Part shown: positions 24,821 to 33,830 of the stretch, one piece after another | Position numbering within the stretch: position 1 is the first letter of the stretch | Layout: every line of letters starts with the position of its first letter | Assembly: GCA_018702955.1 (NCBI GenBank) | Contig: JABJEK010000076.1 | Location: forward strand, 1-35,786 | Direction of reading: 5' to 3' | Length of the DNA: 35,786 nucleotides | DNA from: Rhodospirillaceae bacterium | GTDB taxonomy: Bacteria > Pseudomonadota > Alphaproteobacteria > UBA6615 | Translations under genes and position numbers: made by a program | The notes under the pieces: generated by a model | The model's database searches: none | What the model was told of the DNA's origin: nothing | What the model saw: only the letters and a program-made list of their open reading frames with translations

Positions 24821-27800
24821 ATGGCGTGGGGGACGGTCAAGCGCTCTCGCTCGGCCACATCGGGCTTTACGAAAGGGCCTCCATTGATCGTCCGGAGCTC
24901 GCGATGGTTGCTGTTGTTTTTCGCCGCCGCCCTTGTCGGGCTGGCGCTGATCTTCGGCGTTCTGATCTGGCAACTCAGCCGCGGGCCTATCAGCCTTAGC
25001 TTTCTGACGCCGCTCATTGAGCGTGCATTGGATACCGGACGCGGCGACGCCCGCATTCGGCTGCACGATACGATTTTGACCTGGGCAGCAGACGAGCGGG
25101 AACTGGATATCCGCGCTGTCGGGCTGCAGTTCGTCGATTCCAGTGACAGTGTGCGCGCCACCATCCCGGAGATGTCGGTCAAGTTTAGCGGGCGGGCATT
25201 GTTGCGCGGCCTGGTGGCGCCAACCAGTCTTGAGTTGTTTGGCCCGCGGGTGCGCGTGGTCCGCGAGGCGAATGGCGATATCAGCATGGATATCGGAAAC
25301 AATCCTCAGGCTGATGGCGGTTCGGCGACGTCGCCCGGCTTGATCGAAGAACTTCTGCAAACTCCCAACCCGGATCTGGCGAGTGGCTATCTGACGCGTG
25401 TTGCCGTGCGCAGCGCGTTGATCGAGTTCGATGATTTTAAGCGTGGCATGCGATTGAGCACACCGCGCGCGAACATCGCTCTCGTGCGCGATGCCGAGGG
25501 CATCAGTGCCGAGGGTTCCGTGGTGTTTGGAGAGTCGGACCAAGCGATTCGCGCGGATCTGTCGGGCATTTATCGGGCGGAATCCGGTGCGACCGAACTT
25601 GGTCTGGTGTTCAGCGACGTGTCGCCGGCCACGCTGGCGAAATTTGCCCCGGAGCTGGAGCCGCTTGCCCAACTCGACGCCCAGCTCGAGGGCACGCTGA
25701 CATTGTCTCTGGATTCCGATCTGGAGCCGTCGGGGATGAGTGTTGATGTGCGCGCGGGGGCGGGACGAGTTCGTCTCGACACATTGTTCGAAGAGCCGGT
25801 TCCATTCGATTCCGGAAATTTTCGCGTGCGCTCGGAACGCGGTTTCGATGCCTTTGTGCTCGAGAGCGCAACGGTCGAACTGGGTTCGACGACAATCTTG
25901 CTGAACGGCAATGCGCGCCATGTGCTCGATCAATGGAACCTCGGTGTCATCGCCGAAGTGCGCAGCCTTCCCGTCAATTCAATCGAATCCTATTGGCCCA
26001 GGGTGGTTGAGCCGAACGCGCGTTCCTGGATTACAGAAAATCTGAAAGACGGGCATGTCGACAGCGCCGTGCTGCGTGTGCGCGCAAGCGTTCCGGAGGC
26101 GGACCCGGCCAGCGTCGATGTCTCGGACTTCGATGGCGAGATACGCTTTCGGGAAACGGCTGTGCATTATTTGCGGCCGTTGCCGCCGGTACGTGATGTG
26201 TTCGGCGTTGCACGGTTTGATGCACGGACCTTCAATATCGACCTCGGTGGCGGGACCCTGCGTGATCTCGTGGCCGAGTCCGGCAGAGTCGAAATCCTGG
26301 GGCTCGATGGCCCTCCGCGCGGCGAAAGCATCAAGATCGAGGTGACAATCTCCGGGCCCGTGCGCGATGCTTTCGAAATCCTGGATAGCGAACCGCTTGG
26401 TTTCATCTCGGGATTCGGCCTCGATCCCGCACACACCAGCGGCAGTCACAGGACCAATGCGGTTTTTGCATTCCCGCTCCTTGATGACGTCCTGATCGAT
26501 CAGATCGCCGTCGCCACGGCCTCACGGATGGTGGAGTTCGGTGCCGAGGATGCGGTGTTTGGGTTGCCGGTCAGTGAAGGCGATCTGGCGCTGAATGTGA
26601 ACCGGGATGGCATGGAGGTCAGCGGCACTGCGGCGATTGGAAGTGTGCCGGTTGGTCTGACCTGGAGCGAACGTTTCGAAGAAGGTGATGCTGTTCGCAC
26701 CCGTTACAAGGTGCGAAGCAACCTGGATGACGATGCGAGGGCCGAGTTCGGCCTGGACGGGATTCCATTCGTGTCCGGCCCGGCGGGTCTGGGGCTGACT
26801 TACGCGATTGGTTGGGACGGTGCCGCGGTCGGGGCCGCCGAAATTGACCTCACCGACGTGACGGTGGACCTGGACCCGTTCGGCTGGACCAAGATGCCGG
26901 GCGAAGAGGGGCGTGCGTTTGTCCGATTCCTGGTGCAGGACGAAGTGCTGACTTCCATGCCCGAGCTCACGGTGCGTGCGGGCGATCTGGAAATAGATGG
27001 TTCGGGTCTGTTCAGGCCCGGCGCGGATGGCCCGGAACTGCAGCGGTTGACGCTGGAGCGACTGGTTTTCGGCGAGACCGATGCCTTCGTGAATATTGAG
27101 CTGCCCGAAGGTGTGCCCCAGATCATTTCGGTGGGCGGGGCCTCGCTTGATCTGCGCCCGATCATGGAAGGCTTGTTCGAGGATTCGGAAGAAAGTGACG
27201 AAGAAGAAGCGATGCAAATCGTGATCAGCGAACAATCGCCCGTTGCCGAAATTCGCCTCGGCGAGGAAACGAGTTTGCTGGGTGCCTTCGGCACCTTCTT
27301 CAATGACGGCACCGACTGGAACGATGTCGAACTGCGCGGTCGGCTGTCGAATGGCGGGCGCGTGTTCCTTCGTGTTGAGCCCGACGGGGACGTGCGAAAC
27401 CTTAACTTCGAATCCGACGATGCCGGCGGGGTTCTGAGCGCGCTGGACTGGATCGACACGATCCGTGGTGGCGAGATGCGCGTTCAAGGACAGATGTCCG
27501 GGTCGGGAGACGACGAGGTGATCGCGGGCCAGTTGGACATGCAGAACTTTGTCCTGACGGAGGGCCCTGTTGGTGCCCAGATCCTCGCGCTCACATCATT
27601 CTCGGGGATCGCGGACGTGCTCGGCGGGGAGGGGCTCACATTCCGGCGGCTCGAAGTGCCATTCACGCTGACGGACACGGACGTCACCATCCTAGAGGGA
27701 AAGGCACGGGGCGCGGATATCGGCATTCTGGCAAGCGGCCGGATCGATCGGGAGACCGACCAATTGGAGATGACGGGTGAAATTGCGCCGGCCTACACCC

Positions 27801-28042
27801 TGAATTCTCTGCTCGCGAACATTCCGCTTATCGGGTCCGTGTTGTCGGGCGGGGCGGACGGTATCTTCGCCGCGACGTTCAAGGTCAGCGGGTCAATCGA
27901 CGACCCTGACGTGTCGGTGAACCCCCTGTCGGTGCTGACACCGGGTATTGTTCGTCGTCTTCTGACAGGTTTCGGGAGCGAGGATGGTCCCGTGACGGGC
28001 AACGACCAGGAACTGGCGCCATCCCCTGACGAGGGTGGCTGA
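24821..28042 (+). CDS. Large AsmA-like envelope protein with DUF3971 (YhdP/TamB-like family)
   Basis: This 1073-residue protein has a short Arg/Lys-rich N-terminus, one membrane helix at about 29-52 (WLLLFFAAALVGLALIFGVLI) and a very long periplasmic part rich in beta-strand repeats, including GPISLSFLTPLIERAL. A DUF3971-type central region and an AsmA-like C-terminus (VLEGKARGADIGILASGRID; NPLSVLTPGIVRRLL) fit the family of bridge-like lipid transport proteins. Members such as YhdP help move phospholipid between membranes; that this protein does so is inference. A notable acidic patch (FEDSEESDEEEA) lies at about residue 787-798. It diverges from glnE and converges on tyrS, with 21 bp between stops. 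Confidence 0.88.
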   Translation: MAWGTVKRSRSATSGFTKGPPLIVRSSRWLLLFFAAALVGLALIFGVLIWQLSRGPISLSFLTPLIERALDTGRGDARIRLHDTILTWAADERELDIRAVGLQFVDSSDSVRATIPEMSVKFSGRALLRGLVAPTSLELFGPRVRVVREANGDISMDIGNNPQADGGSATSPGLIEELLQTPNPDLASGYLTRVAVRSALIEFDDFKRGMRLSTPRANIALVRDAEGISAEGSVVFGESDQAIRADLSGIYRAESGATELGLVFSDVSPATLAKFAPELEPLAQLDAQLEGTLTLSLDSDLEPSGMSVDVRAGAGRVRLDTLFEEPVPFDSGNFRVRSERGFDAFVLESATVELGSTTILLNGNARHVLDQWNLGVIAEVRSLPVNSIESYWPRVVEPNARSWITENLKDGHVDSAVLRVRASVPEADPASVDVSDFDGEIRFRETAVHYLRPLPPVRDVFGVARFDARTFNIDLGGGTLRDLVAESGRVEILGLDGPPRGESIKIEVTISGPVRDAFEILDSEPLGFISGFGLDPAHTSGSHRTNAVFAFPLLDDVLIDQIAVATASRMVEFGAEDAVFGLPVSEGDLALNVNRDGMEVSGTAAIGSVPVGLTWSERFEEGDAVRTRYKVRSNLDDDARAEFGLDGIPFVSGPAGLGLTYAIGWDGAAVGAAEIDLTDVTVDLDPFGWTKMPGEEGRAFVRFLVQDEVLTSMPELTVRAGDLEIDGSGLFRPGADGPELQRLTLERLVFGETDAFVNIELPEGVPQIISVGGASLDLRPIMEGLFEDSEESDEEEAMQIVISEQSPVAEIRLGEETSLLGAFGTFFNDGTDWNDVELRGRLSNGGRVFLRVEPDGDVRNLNFESDDAGGVLSALDWIDTIRGGEMRVQGQMSGSGDDEVIAGQLDMQNFVLTEGPVGAQILALTSFSGIADVLGGEGLTFRRLEVPFTLTDTDVTILEGKARGADIGILASGRIDRETDQLEMTGEIAPAYTLNSLLANIPLIGSVLSGGADGIFAATFKVSGSIDDPDVSVNPLSVLTPGIVRRLLTGFGSEDGPVTGNDQELAPSPDEGG

Positions 28043-28063
28043 TCGCGGCGCGTTGCCGAAGAT

Positions 28064-29317
28064 CTAGACCGGGCGGATCAGTGCGTGGCGCTTCTTGCCC
28101 GCCGACAGCTTGATCACACCATCCGGGTTGATGGCATCGACCCCGACCTCATGGGTTTCCGCGTTGATCGCGACGTCGTTGATGCGTGCACCACCACCCT
28201 TGATAAGCCGCCGCGCCTCACTGTTGGAGGACGCCAGGCCCGCGCGTGCCATCAGTGCGAACAGCGCGATGCCGGATTCAAGTTCGCTCCGGGGCAGGTC
28301 GGTCGTCGGCAGGCCCTCCGCCGTCACGCCCGATTCGAACGTTTGTTCCGACGTTTGGGCCGCGCCATCGGCCGCGTCCGAACCGTGCAGCATGCGGGTG
28401 GCGGCATTGGCGAGGATTTTCTTCGCATCGTTGATTTCCGCGCCCTCGAGTGCCTCCAGGCGGGCAATCTCGTCCAGCGGCAGGTCGGTGAACAGCTTCA
28501 GGAAGCGGCCGACATCGGCATCCTCGGTGTTCCGCCAGAACTGCCAATAATCATATGGTGCGAACCTGTCGGCCTTCAGCCAGACCGCCCCTTCGGCCGT
28601 CTTGCCCATCTTCGCACCCGATGCCGTCGTGATGAGAGGCGTGGTCAGCCCGTAGAGTTCCTTGTCGGCAATCCGCCGGCCGAGATCGATCCCGTTGACG
28701 ATGTTGCCCCACTGGTCCGACCCGCCCATCTGCAAGGCGCAATCATGACGCCGCGCGAGCTCGACGAAGTCGTAGGCCTGCAGGATCATGTAGTTGAACT
28801 CGAGGAAGGTCAGCGGCTGCTCGCGCTCGAGGCGTGTCTTCACGGAATCGAATGTCAGCATTCGGTTGATGGTGAAATGGCGGCCGACCTCACGCAGCAT
28901 CGGAATATATTCAAGCGCGTCGAGCCATTCGGCGTTGTTCACCAGGATCGCCTCGGCGTCGCCGTCGCCGAAGGACACGAAGCTGTCGAAGGTCTGGCGG
29001 ATCGACGCAATATTCGAGGCGATCTTCTCGTCGGTTAGCAGTTGGCGGGTCTCGTCCTTGCCGGAAGGGTCGCCGACCTTTGTCGTGCCGCCGCCCATCA
29101 GGACGATCGGGCGATGGCCCGTCTCCTGCAGCCAGTGCAGCATCATGATCGAAACCAGATTGCCGATATGCAGGCTGTCGGCGGTCGCGTCGTAGCCGAC
29201 ATAGGCCGTGATGATGCCTTCCGATGCGCGCTTGTCGAGCGCCTCGATGTCTGTGCATTGATGCAGGAAACCGCGAGCGGTCAGTGTCTGGATAAAATCT
29301 GATCTGTATTCGGGCAT
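28064..29317 (-). CDS. tyrS: Tyrosine-tRNA ligase
   Basis: The 417-residue enzyme charges tRNA-Tyr in the cytoplasm. It has the class I signature HIGN in [20 protein letters not shown], the tyrosine-binding [24 protein letters not shown], and the KMSKS-equivalent KMGKT ([15 protein letters not shown]). The C-terminal S4-like domain ([17 protein letters not shown]) binds the tRNA. The length is normal. A GAGAAG Shine-Dalgarno precedes the ATG at 29317. It is divergent from anmK, and I found no leader element such as a T-box. Confidence 0.97.
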   Translation of the reverse strand: MPEYRSDFIQTLTARGFLHQCTDIEALDKRASEGIITAYVGYDATADSLHIGNLVSIMMLHWLQETGHRPIVLMGGGTTKVGDPSGKDETRQLLTDEKIASNIASIRQTFDSFVSFGDGDAEAILVNNAEWLDALEYIPMLREVGRHFTINRMLTFDSVKTRLEREQPLTFLEFNYMILQAYDFVELARRHDCALQMGGSDQWGNIVNGIDLGRRIADKELYGLTTPLITTASGAKMGKTAEGAVWLKADRFAPYDYWQFWRNTEDADVGRFLKLFTDLPLDEIARLEALEGAEINDAKKILANAATRMLHGSDAADGAAQTSEQTFESGVTAEGLPTTDLPRSELESGIALFALMARAGLASSNSEARRLIKGGGARINDVAINAETHEVGVDAINPDGVIKLSAGKKRHALIRPV

Positions 29318-29417
29318 ATCTTCTCAACCGGCCTGGCGGGCAAAGCGGGCGTTCACTAACACATCTGGGCCGTCAGCGTGTATATCTTCACATCGCATGA
29401 GATGGGGGATTCGCGAC

Positions 29418-30521
29418 ATGAGCGCGAGTGAGAGCTGCCTCGCGGTGGGCCTGATGAGCGGCACATCGATGGATGGAATCGACGCGGCCCTGATCCGGAC
29501 CGACGGGGTGTCGGCGTTCGAGCCCATCGCGCAACTGGATCGACCCTATGATTCCGATTTTCGCGCGAAGCTGCGTGCAGTCGTAGGCATTGCCGGATCG
29601 CATGATGACGTCGCGGCCGAATTGACCGTGCGGCATGTCGCGATCGTTCGTGAATTGCTGGCGGCAGCAGGCGTGTCGGCGGAAAAGGTCTCGGTGGTGG
29701 GGTTTCATGGTCATACGGTTTTCCACGACCCGGATAATGGCCGCACCGTGCAGATCGGTGATGGGCAAACCCTGGCACGGGAGGTCGGGGTCGACGTGGT
29801 CGCCGATTTTCGGGCGGCCGACATGGCTGCCGGCGGCCAGGGCGCACCGTTCGCGCCCCTGTTTCATGTTGTGCGCGCGCCGTCGGACCGGCCTGTCTGC
29901 TTTCTGAACATCGGCGGAGTCGCCAACCTGACATGGATCGGTGATGGGGCACGGGCGGGGCACGACGATCTGTTCGTGCATATCCGCGCATTCGATACCG
30001 GGCCCGGTGGCGCCTTGCTCGACGACTGGGTGTACCGCCATACCGGAGATCCGTTTGATCTCGACGGTCGGCTGGCGGCGGCCGGACGAATTGATGAGGC
30101 AGTTCTGGCGACGCTTCTGGACAACGATTATTTCCAGGCGCCCCCGCCGAAATCACTCGATCGGGATGCCTTTGATTTGTCGCCCGTCGAGGGCCTGTCG
30201 GTTGAAGACGGGGCGGCGACCCTGACCGCGTTCACGGCCAGGTCCGTGTTGCGCGCCGTGTCGCATCTGCCACAGCGGCCTGTTCGCTGGCTGGTGACGG
30301 GCGGTGGGCGCAAGAATCCGACCCTGATGGAACAGCTCGGCAGGTCACTTGACGCGGTTGTTGTGTCCACGGAAACGGCGGGCATCGACGGTGATGCGAT
30401 GGAGGCGCAGGCCTTCGCCTATCTCGCCGTTCGAAGCGCGCGCGGGCTGCCACTGAGCGGGCCCACGACGACCGGCGTGTCCAAACCCACCGCAGGCGGG
30501 AAAACCTTCCGGGTGACCTAG
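29418..30521 (+). CDS. anmK: Anhydro-N-acetylmuramic acid kinase
   Basis: This 367-residue sugar kinase starts near the signature VGLMSGTSMDGIDAALI, and carries the further family blocks GFHGHTVFHDP, FLNIGGVANLTWI and AFDTGPGGALLDDWV. It phosphorylates and opens 1,6-anhydroMurNAc, a product of peptidoglycan turnover, to MurNAc-6-phosphate for recycling. An in-frame ATG at 29397 would add seven residues. The ATG at 29418 is preferred because GGGGG at 29404-29408 can act as its Shine-Dalgarno and none precedes 29397. Its stop TAG shares the CTAG at 30518-30521 with the stop of the opposing hydrolase. Confidence 0.95.
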   Translation: MSASESCLAVGLMSGTSMDGIDAALIRTDGVSAFEPIAQLDRPYDSDFRAKLRAVVGIAGSHDDVAAELTVRHVAIVRELLAAAGVSAEKVSVVGFHGHTVFHDPDNGRTVQIGDGQTLAREVGVDVVADFRAADMAAGGQGAPFAPLFHVVRAPSDRPVCFLNIGGVANLTWIGDGARAGHDDLFVHIRAFDTGPGGALLDDWVYRHTGDPFDLDGRLAAAGRIDEAVLATLLDNDYFQAPPPKSLDRDAFDLSPVEGLSVEDGAATLTAFTARSVLRAVSHLPQRPVRWLVTGGGRKNPTLMEQLGRSLDAVVVSTETAGIDGDAMEAQAFAYLAVRSARGLPLSGPTTTGVSKPTAGGKTFRVT

Positions 30522-31234
30522 GCTTTCTCCGCGTCGGCGTCGGTCTCTTCGGGGTCTTCCAGATCTTCGACTTCGGCGGCAAGTGCCGCATCAATTTCAG
30601 CGGTGCGCCTATCGAGATAACCGGTCACGGTCTTCTCGAGCTCGTCCAGATGCTCGTTGTAGAAATGGGTGGCGCCTTTCAGGACCTGGAAATCGATGAT
30701 GACATCCTTCTGCTTCGCGAGCTTCGCGATCAGGTCCGTCACAGATTCCTGGGGCACGATGTCGTCCTTGTCGCCATGGGTGATCAGGCCAGAGGCCGGG
30801 CAGGGTGCGAGGAACGAGAAGTCATACATATTGGCGGGCGGCGAGATGGAAATGAACCCCGTGATCTCCGGGCGGCGCATGAGCAATTGCATGCCGATCC
30901 AGGCGCCGAACGAAAAGCCGCTGACCCAGCACATCGGGGCGTCCTGATTCTGTGTCTGCAGCCAGTCGAGAGCCGAAGCGGCATCCGACAATTCGCCTTC
31001 GCCACGATTGAAGCTGCCCTGGCTGCGCCCGACACCTCGAAAATTGAATCGCAGTGTGGCGAACCCGCGCCGGACAAACATTTGGTACTGCTGATAAACG
31101 ACCTTGTTGTTCATCGTGCCGCCATGCTGCGGGTGCGGATGCAGCAGCAAGGCAATCGGCGAATTCGGAACTTTTGCCGGATAGTAACGGCCTTCCAGGC
31201 GACCTTCGGGGCCGTTGATGATGACTTCAGGCAT
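30518..31234 (-). CDS. Predicted alpha/beta hydrolase (COG2945-like)
   Basis: The 238-residue protein begins MPEVIINGPEGRLEGRYYPA. It has an oxyanion region (LLLHPHPQHGGTMNNKVV), the nucleophile elbow GFSFG with Ser108, a plausible acid in THGDKDDIVP and a His in GATHFYNEH. The strand-turn segment TLRFNFRGVGRSQG is typical of this small family of uncharacterised hydrolases. The C-terminus is an acidic tail (EVEDLEDPEETDADAEKA). A longer reading from 31336 adds 34 residues that look non-coding; the ATG at 31234 has GGGAA at a suitable distance. The substrate is unknown, and the protein should be cytoplasmic. It is divergent from cysE across 200 bp. Confidence 0.88.
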   Translation of the reverse strand: MPEVIINGPEGRLEGRYYPAKVPNSPIALLLHPHPQHGGTMNNKVVYQQYQMFVRRGFATLRFNFRGVGRSQGSFNRGEGELSDAASALDWLQTQNQDAPMCWVSGFSFGAWIGMQLLMRRPEITGFISISPPANMYDFSFLAPCPASGLITHGDKDDIVPQESVTDLIAKLAKQKDVIIDFQVLKGATHFYNEHLDELEKTVTGYLDRRTAEIDAALAAEVEDLEDPEETDADAEKA

Positions 31235-31324
31235 ATCTTGTTCCCATTGCGCCGATGACATGCGGCAAATAACAGAGCTATGGAATCGGATGTTTGCGTC
31301 CCGATTCCCAAGGACTTGCGCCAA

Positions 31325-31349
31325 ATACTTGACCATTTTACTCGGACAT
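31325..31349 (+). promoter_or_regulatory. Candidate IscR-type operator upstream of cysE-iscR-suf
   Basis: The site reads ATACTTGAC, then a 6-bp A/T-rich centre, then ACTCGGACAT, an imperfect dyad like the type 1 IscR sites I know from gammaproteobacteria. It covers the -35 of the adjacent promoter, where bound IscR would block polymerase. An IscR-like gene lies in the same operon. The match is from memory, not from a motif scan. Confidence 0.6.
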
Positions 31350-31357
31350 CATATATC
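31329..31357 (+). promoter_or_regulatory. Sigma-70-like promoter for cysE-iscR-suf
   Basis: TTGACC (31329-31334) and TATATC (31352-31357) are separated by 17 bp and match the consensus at 5/6 and 4/6 positions. Transcription would begin near 31364, leaving a leader of about 70 nt before cysE at 31435. This is the clearest promoter in the window. Confidence 0.65.
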
Positions 31358-31434
31358 CCGATTTCAGGCACGTGGTGGCGTGATCAATCCGGCGGGAAGA
31401 GCGATGCAGAGCGCTCTATATCATAAAGGTCGAC

Positions 31435-32184
31435 ATGGTCTTCAAGCATCTCTTTGACGATCTGGACGCGTATATGGAACGTGATCCGGCAGCAAGCTCT
31501 CGAATCATGGTGGCGATCAGCTATCCGGGCTTCCATGCAGTGGTCTGGTTTCGCCTCGCGCATTGGCTCTGGTCGATACGATTGGTGACCCTCGCACGCT
31601 TCGTGGGCAACATCGGACGGTTCCTGACGGGCGTGGATATTCATCCCGGCGCCAAAATCGGCAGTCGATTGGTGATTGATCACGCGATCGGGGTTGTGAT
31701 CGGCGAAACAGCCGAGATCGAGGACGACGTGACGATCTATCACAACGTCACGCTCGGCGGGATTGCGCCGTCCGTTGAAAGCGAATCCCAGAAGGATGTG
31801 AAACGGCATCCGACGTTGCTTTCGGGATCAATCATCGGCTCGGGCGCCCAGGTGCTGGGACCGGTCACCGTCGGACGGAATGCCCGCGTCGGCGCGAATG
31901 CGGTCGTTGTGAAGGACGTTCCGGAGAATTGCACCGTCGTTGGCATTCCCGCCCAGCCGGTTGCGACATCGTCCTGCTCACCGGAGCAATTCTCGGCCTA
32001 TGGAACGCCGACGGATGACATCCCGGATCCCGATGCCAAGGCGATGGGAGCCATGTTGAACGAGATCAGCACCTTGCGCATGCGCGTTCAGGAACTGGAG
32101 CGAGAGCTTGAGGAACGCATCCAGCTGCGCCGCGCATCGGCAGAGAAAGATTCAGATTCCGACGAACCCACGGCGTCCTACTAA
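31435..32184 (+). CDS. cysE: Serine O-acetyltransferase
   Basis: This 249-residue enzyme makes O-acetylserine from serine and acetyl-CoA, the committed step of cysteine synthesis. An N-terminal helical part (DAYMERDPAASSRIMVAISYPGFHAVVWFRLAHWLW) precedes a left-handed beta-helix of hexapeptide repeats with HPGAKIG, DHAIGVVIGETA and the glycine-rich loop TLGGIA. The C-terminus ends in a predicted coiled-coil (MLNEISTLRMRVQELERELEERIQ). An AAGG Shine-Dalgarno lies upstream of the ATG. The gene is the first of the operon that continues with iscR-like, desulfurases and sufB, so cysteine supply and cluster assembly are probably co-expressed. The iscR-like start is 39 nt downstream. Confidence 0.95.
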   Translation: MVFKHLFDDLDAYMERDPAASSRIMVAISYPGFHAVVWFRLAHWLWSIRLVTLARFVGNIGRFLTGVDIHPGAKIGSRLVIDHAIGVVIGETAEIEDDVTIYHNVTLGGIAPSVESESQKDVKRHPTLLSGSIIGSGAQVLGPVTVGRNARVGANAVVVKDVPENCTVVGIPAQPVATSSCSPEQFSAYGTPTDDIPDPDAKAMGAMLNEISTLRMRVQELERELEERIQLRRASAEKDSDSDEPTASY

Positions 32185-32223
32185 GCCGGTGTTCGTGCAC
32201 GGAATCGACGAAGGAGATCGATA

Positions 32224-32691
32224 GTGAAACTCAGCACCAAAGGACGCTACGGCGTCATGGCGATGGTTGATCTGGCGCAGTTTGCGGCGCTGGACCCGGT
32301 CGCACTTGCAGAGGTGGCGGGCCGGCAGGAGATTTCGCTGTCCTATCTGGAGCAGCTTTTTGCGAAGTTGCGCCGCGCGGGACTGGTCACGAGCGCGCGT
32401 GGACCGGGGGGCGGATACAAGCTCGCCTACGCTGCCGAGGAAATTCGAATTGCCGATGTGATCGCCGCCGTTGATGAGCCGATCCGCACCACGGGTTGTA
32501 AGCCGGGCGCCGCGAAGGGCTGCGTCCAGCGCAGCAGCCGCTGCATGACCCATGATTTGTGGGAAGAACTGGGGCATCAGATTCACGCCTATCTGAACTC
32601 TGTCAGTCTGGCGGACGTCTGTGAGGGACGGGTCTATGCCCAGCCACAGCGTGCGCCGGCCGCGGCATTCTCCGAGATCGCGGCCGAATAG
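32224..32691 (+). CDS. iscR: Rrf2 family regulator, IscR-like, with three Cys and a His
   Basis: The 155-residue protein starts MKLSTKGRYGVMAMVDLAQ, the winged-helix start of Rrf2 regulators, with the recognition segment ISLSYLEQLFAKLRRAGLVTSARGPGGGY. Cys92, Cys100, Cys107 and His110 could hold an iron-sulfur cluster. Cys92 matches E. coli IscR (Cys92, Cys98, Cys104, His107), but the spacing is wider here. In E. coli the cluster-bound form represses the isc operon. The GTG start has a strong AAGGAG Shine-Dalgarno. Its position between cysE and the desulfurases, and the candidate operator upstream, support autoregulation. The symbol is given by similarity and gene context; RirA-type sensing is an alternative. 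Confidence 0.88.
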   Translation: MKLSTKGRYGVMAMVDLAQFAALDPVALAEVAGRQEISLSYLEQLFAKLRRAGLVTSARGPGGGYKLAYAAEEIRIADVIAAVDEPIRTTGCKPGAAKGCVQRSSRCMTHDLWEELGHQIHAYLNSVSLADVCEGRVYAQPQRAPAAAFSEIAAE

Positions 32692-32708
32692 GCGGGAACG
32701 AACAGGCC

Positions 32709-33830
32709 GTGGATACCTATCTCGATCACAATGCGACGACGCCCGTCCGGCCCGAGGCGGCCGATGCGGTTGCGCGCGCATTGACCCAGCACGGCAACGC
32801 GTCGTCGGTGCACCGGTTTGGCCGGTTGGTGCGCCATACACTGGACGAGGCACGCGAATCCGTCGCGTCGCTGGTCGGGGCGTCACCGGCGAATATCGTT
32901 TTCACGTCGGGCGGCACGGAGGCGAACAATCAGGCGCTTCGTGGTTTCGACGGGCCTGTGCTGGTCTCGGCGGTCGAGCATGATTCCGTGCTCGGTGTCC
33001 GCGCCGATGCGCGGATTGTCGATGTGGATGCCGATGGCGTCCTTTCGCTCGAGCATTTGCATGAAATGCTGGCGCGCTGCGAAGAGCCGGCGCTTGTCTC
33101 TGTCATGCGCGCCAATAACGAGACCGGTGTTATGCAGCCGATTGGCGATGTCGTGCGTCTGGCGCATGAACATGGCGCGCTGGTTCATTGCGACGCCGTG
33201 CAGGCAGCGGGCAAAATCGATGTTTCGTTCGCGCAACTCGGCGTCGATATGATGAGCCTTTCGGCGCACAAGCTGGGCGGACCGCAAGGCGTGGGCGCCT
33301 TGATCGTTCGTGACGGGTTCGACCCCGAACCGCTGCTGCGGGGCGGCGGACAGGAGCGGCGACGCCGGGCCGGGACCGAGAATGTTGCCGGTATCGCGGG
33401 CTTTGGCGCGGCCGCGCGTATCGCGCAGGACAATCTGGATTTGTTCGCCGGGCTCAATGGGCTTCGCGACGACATGGAAACACTGCTGCGTGCCGCTATC
33501 CCGGATATCGTTATCCACGGCGCCGATGGCGAGAGGTTACCGAACACGAGCTGCATCGGCTTGCCGGGCATGACCGCTGAAATTCAAGTGATGCAACTCG
33601 ATCTGGCCGGTGTCGCGGTGAGTTCGGGTTCAGCCTGCTCAAGTGGCAAGGTGGCACCCAGCCATGTGTTGCGCGCCATGGGGCATGACGATGCCGCGGC
33701 GCAATCGGCGATCAGGGTCTCGCTGGGTTGGAGTTCGGTCGCGCAGGACGTCGATCATTTTGTCGATGCCTGGACTGCGATGGCGCAACGCCGCAGCCCA
33801 AATGTGGATGCGCGGAGGTCGGTGGCATGA
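32709..33830 (+). CDS. Cysteine desulfurase, NifS/IscS-like (first of two)
   Basis: This 373-residue class V PLP enzyme takes sulfur from cysteine, giving alanine and an enzyme persulfide. It has the N-terminal YLDHNATTPV, TSGGTEANNQAL, the PLP lysine Lys188 in SAHKLGG, and the persulfide Cys310 in SSGSACSSGK. It starts with GTG at 32709, 17 nt after iscR. Its last four bases overlap the start of the second desulfurase (ATGA). It is shorter than its neighbour and differs from it in many core motifs, so this is an old duplication or separate recruitment, not a recent copy. A role as sulfur donor for SufBCD or for another acceptor cannot be decided here. Confidence 0.93.
   Translation: MDTYLDHNATTPVRPEAADAVARALTQHGNASSVHRFGRLVRHTLDEARESVASLVGASPANIVFTSGGTEANNQALRGFDGPVLVSAVEHDSVLGVRADARIVDVDADGVLSLEHLHEMLARCEEPALVSVMRANNETGVMQPIGDVVRLAHEHGALVHCDAVQAAGKIDVSFAQLGVDMMSLSAHKLGGPQGVGALIVRDGFDPEPLLRGGGQERRRRAGTENVAGIAGFGAAARIAQDNLDLFAGLNGLRDDMETLLRAAIPDIVIHGADGERLPNTSCIGLPGMTAEIQVMQLDLAGVAVSSGSACSSGKVAPSHVLRAMGHDDAAAQSAIRVSLGWSSVAQDVDHFVDAWTAMAQRRSPNVDARRSVA

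Noticed and set aside
31235..31336. 34-residue N-terminal extension of the alpha/beta hydrolase
   Set aside because: It would run into the cysE promoter region and lacks family similarity; the ATG at 31234 has a ribosome binding site.
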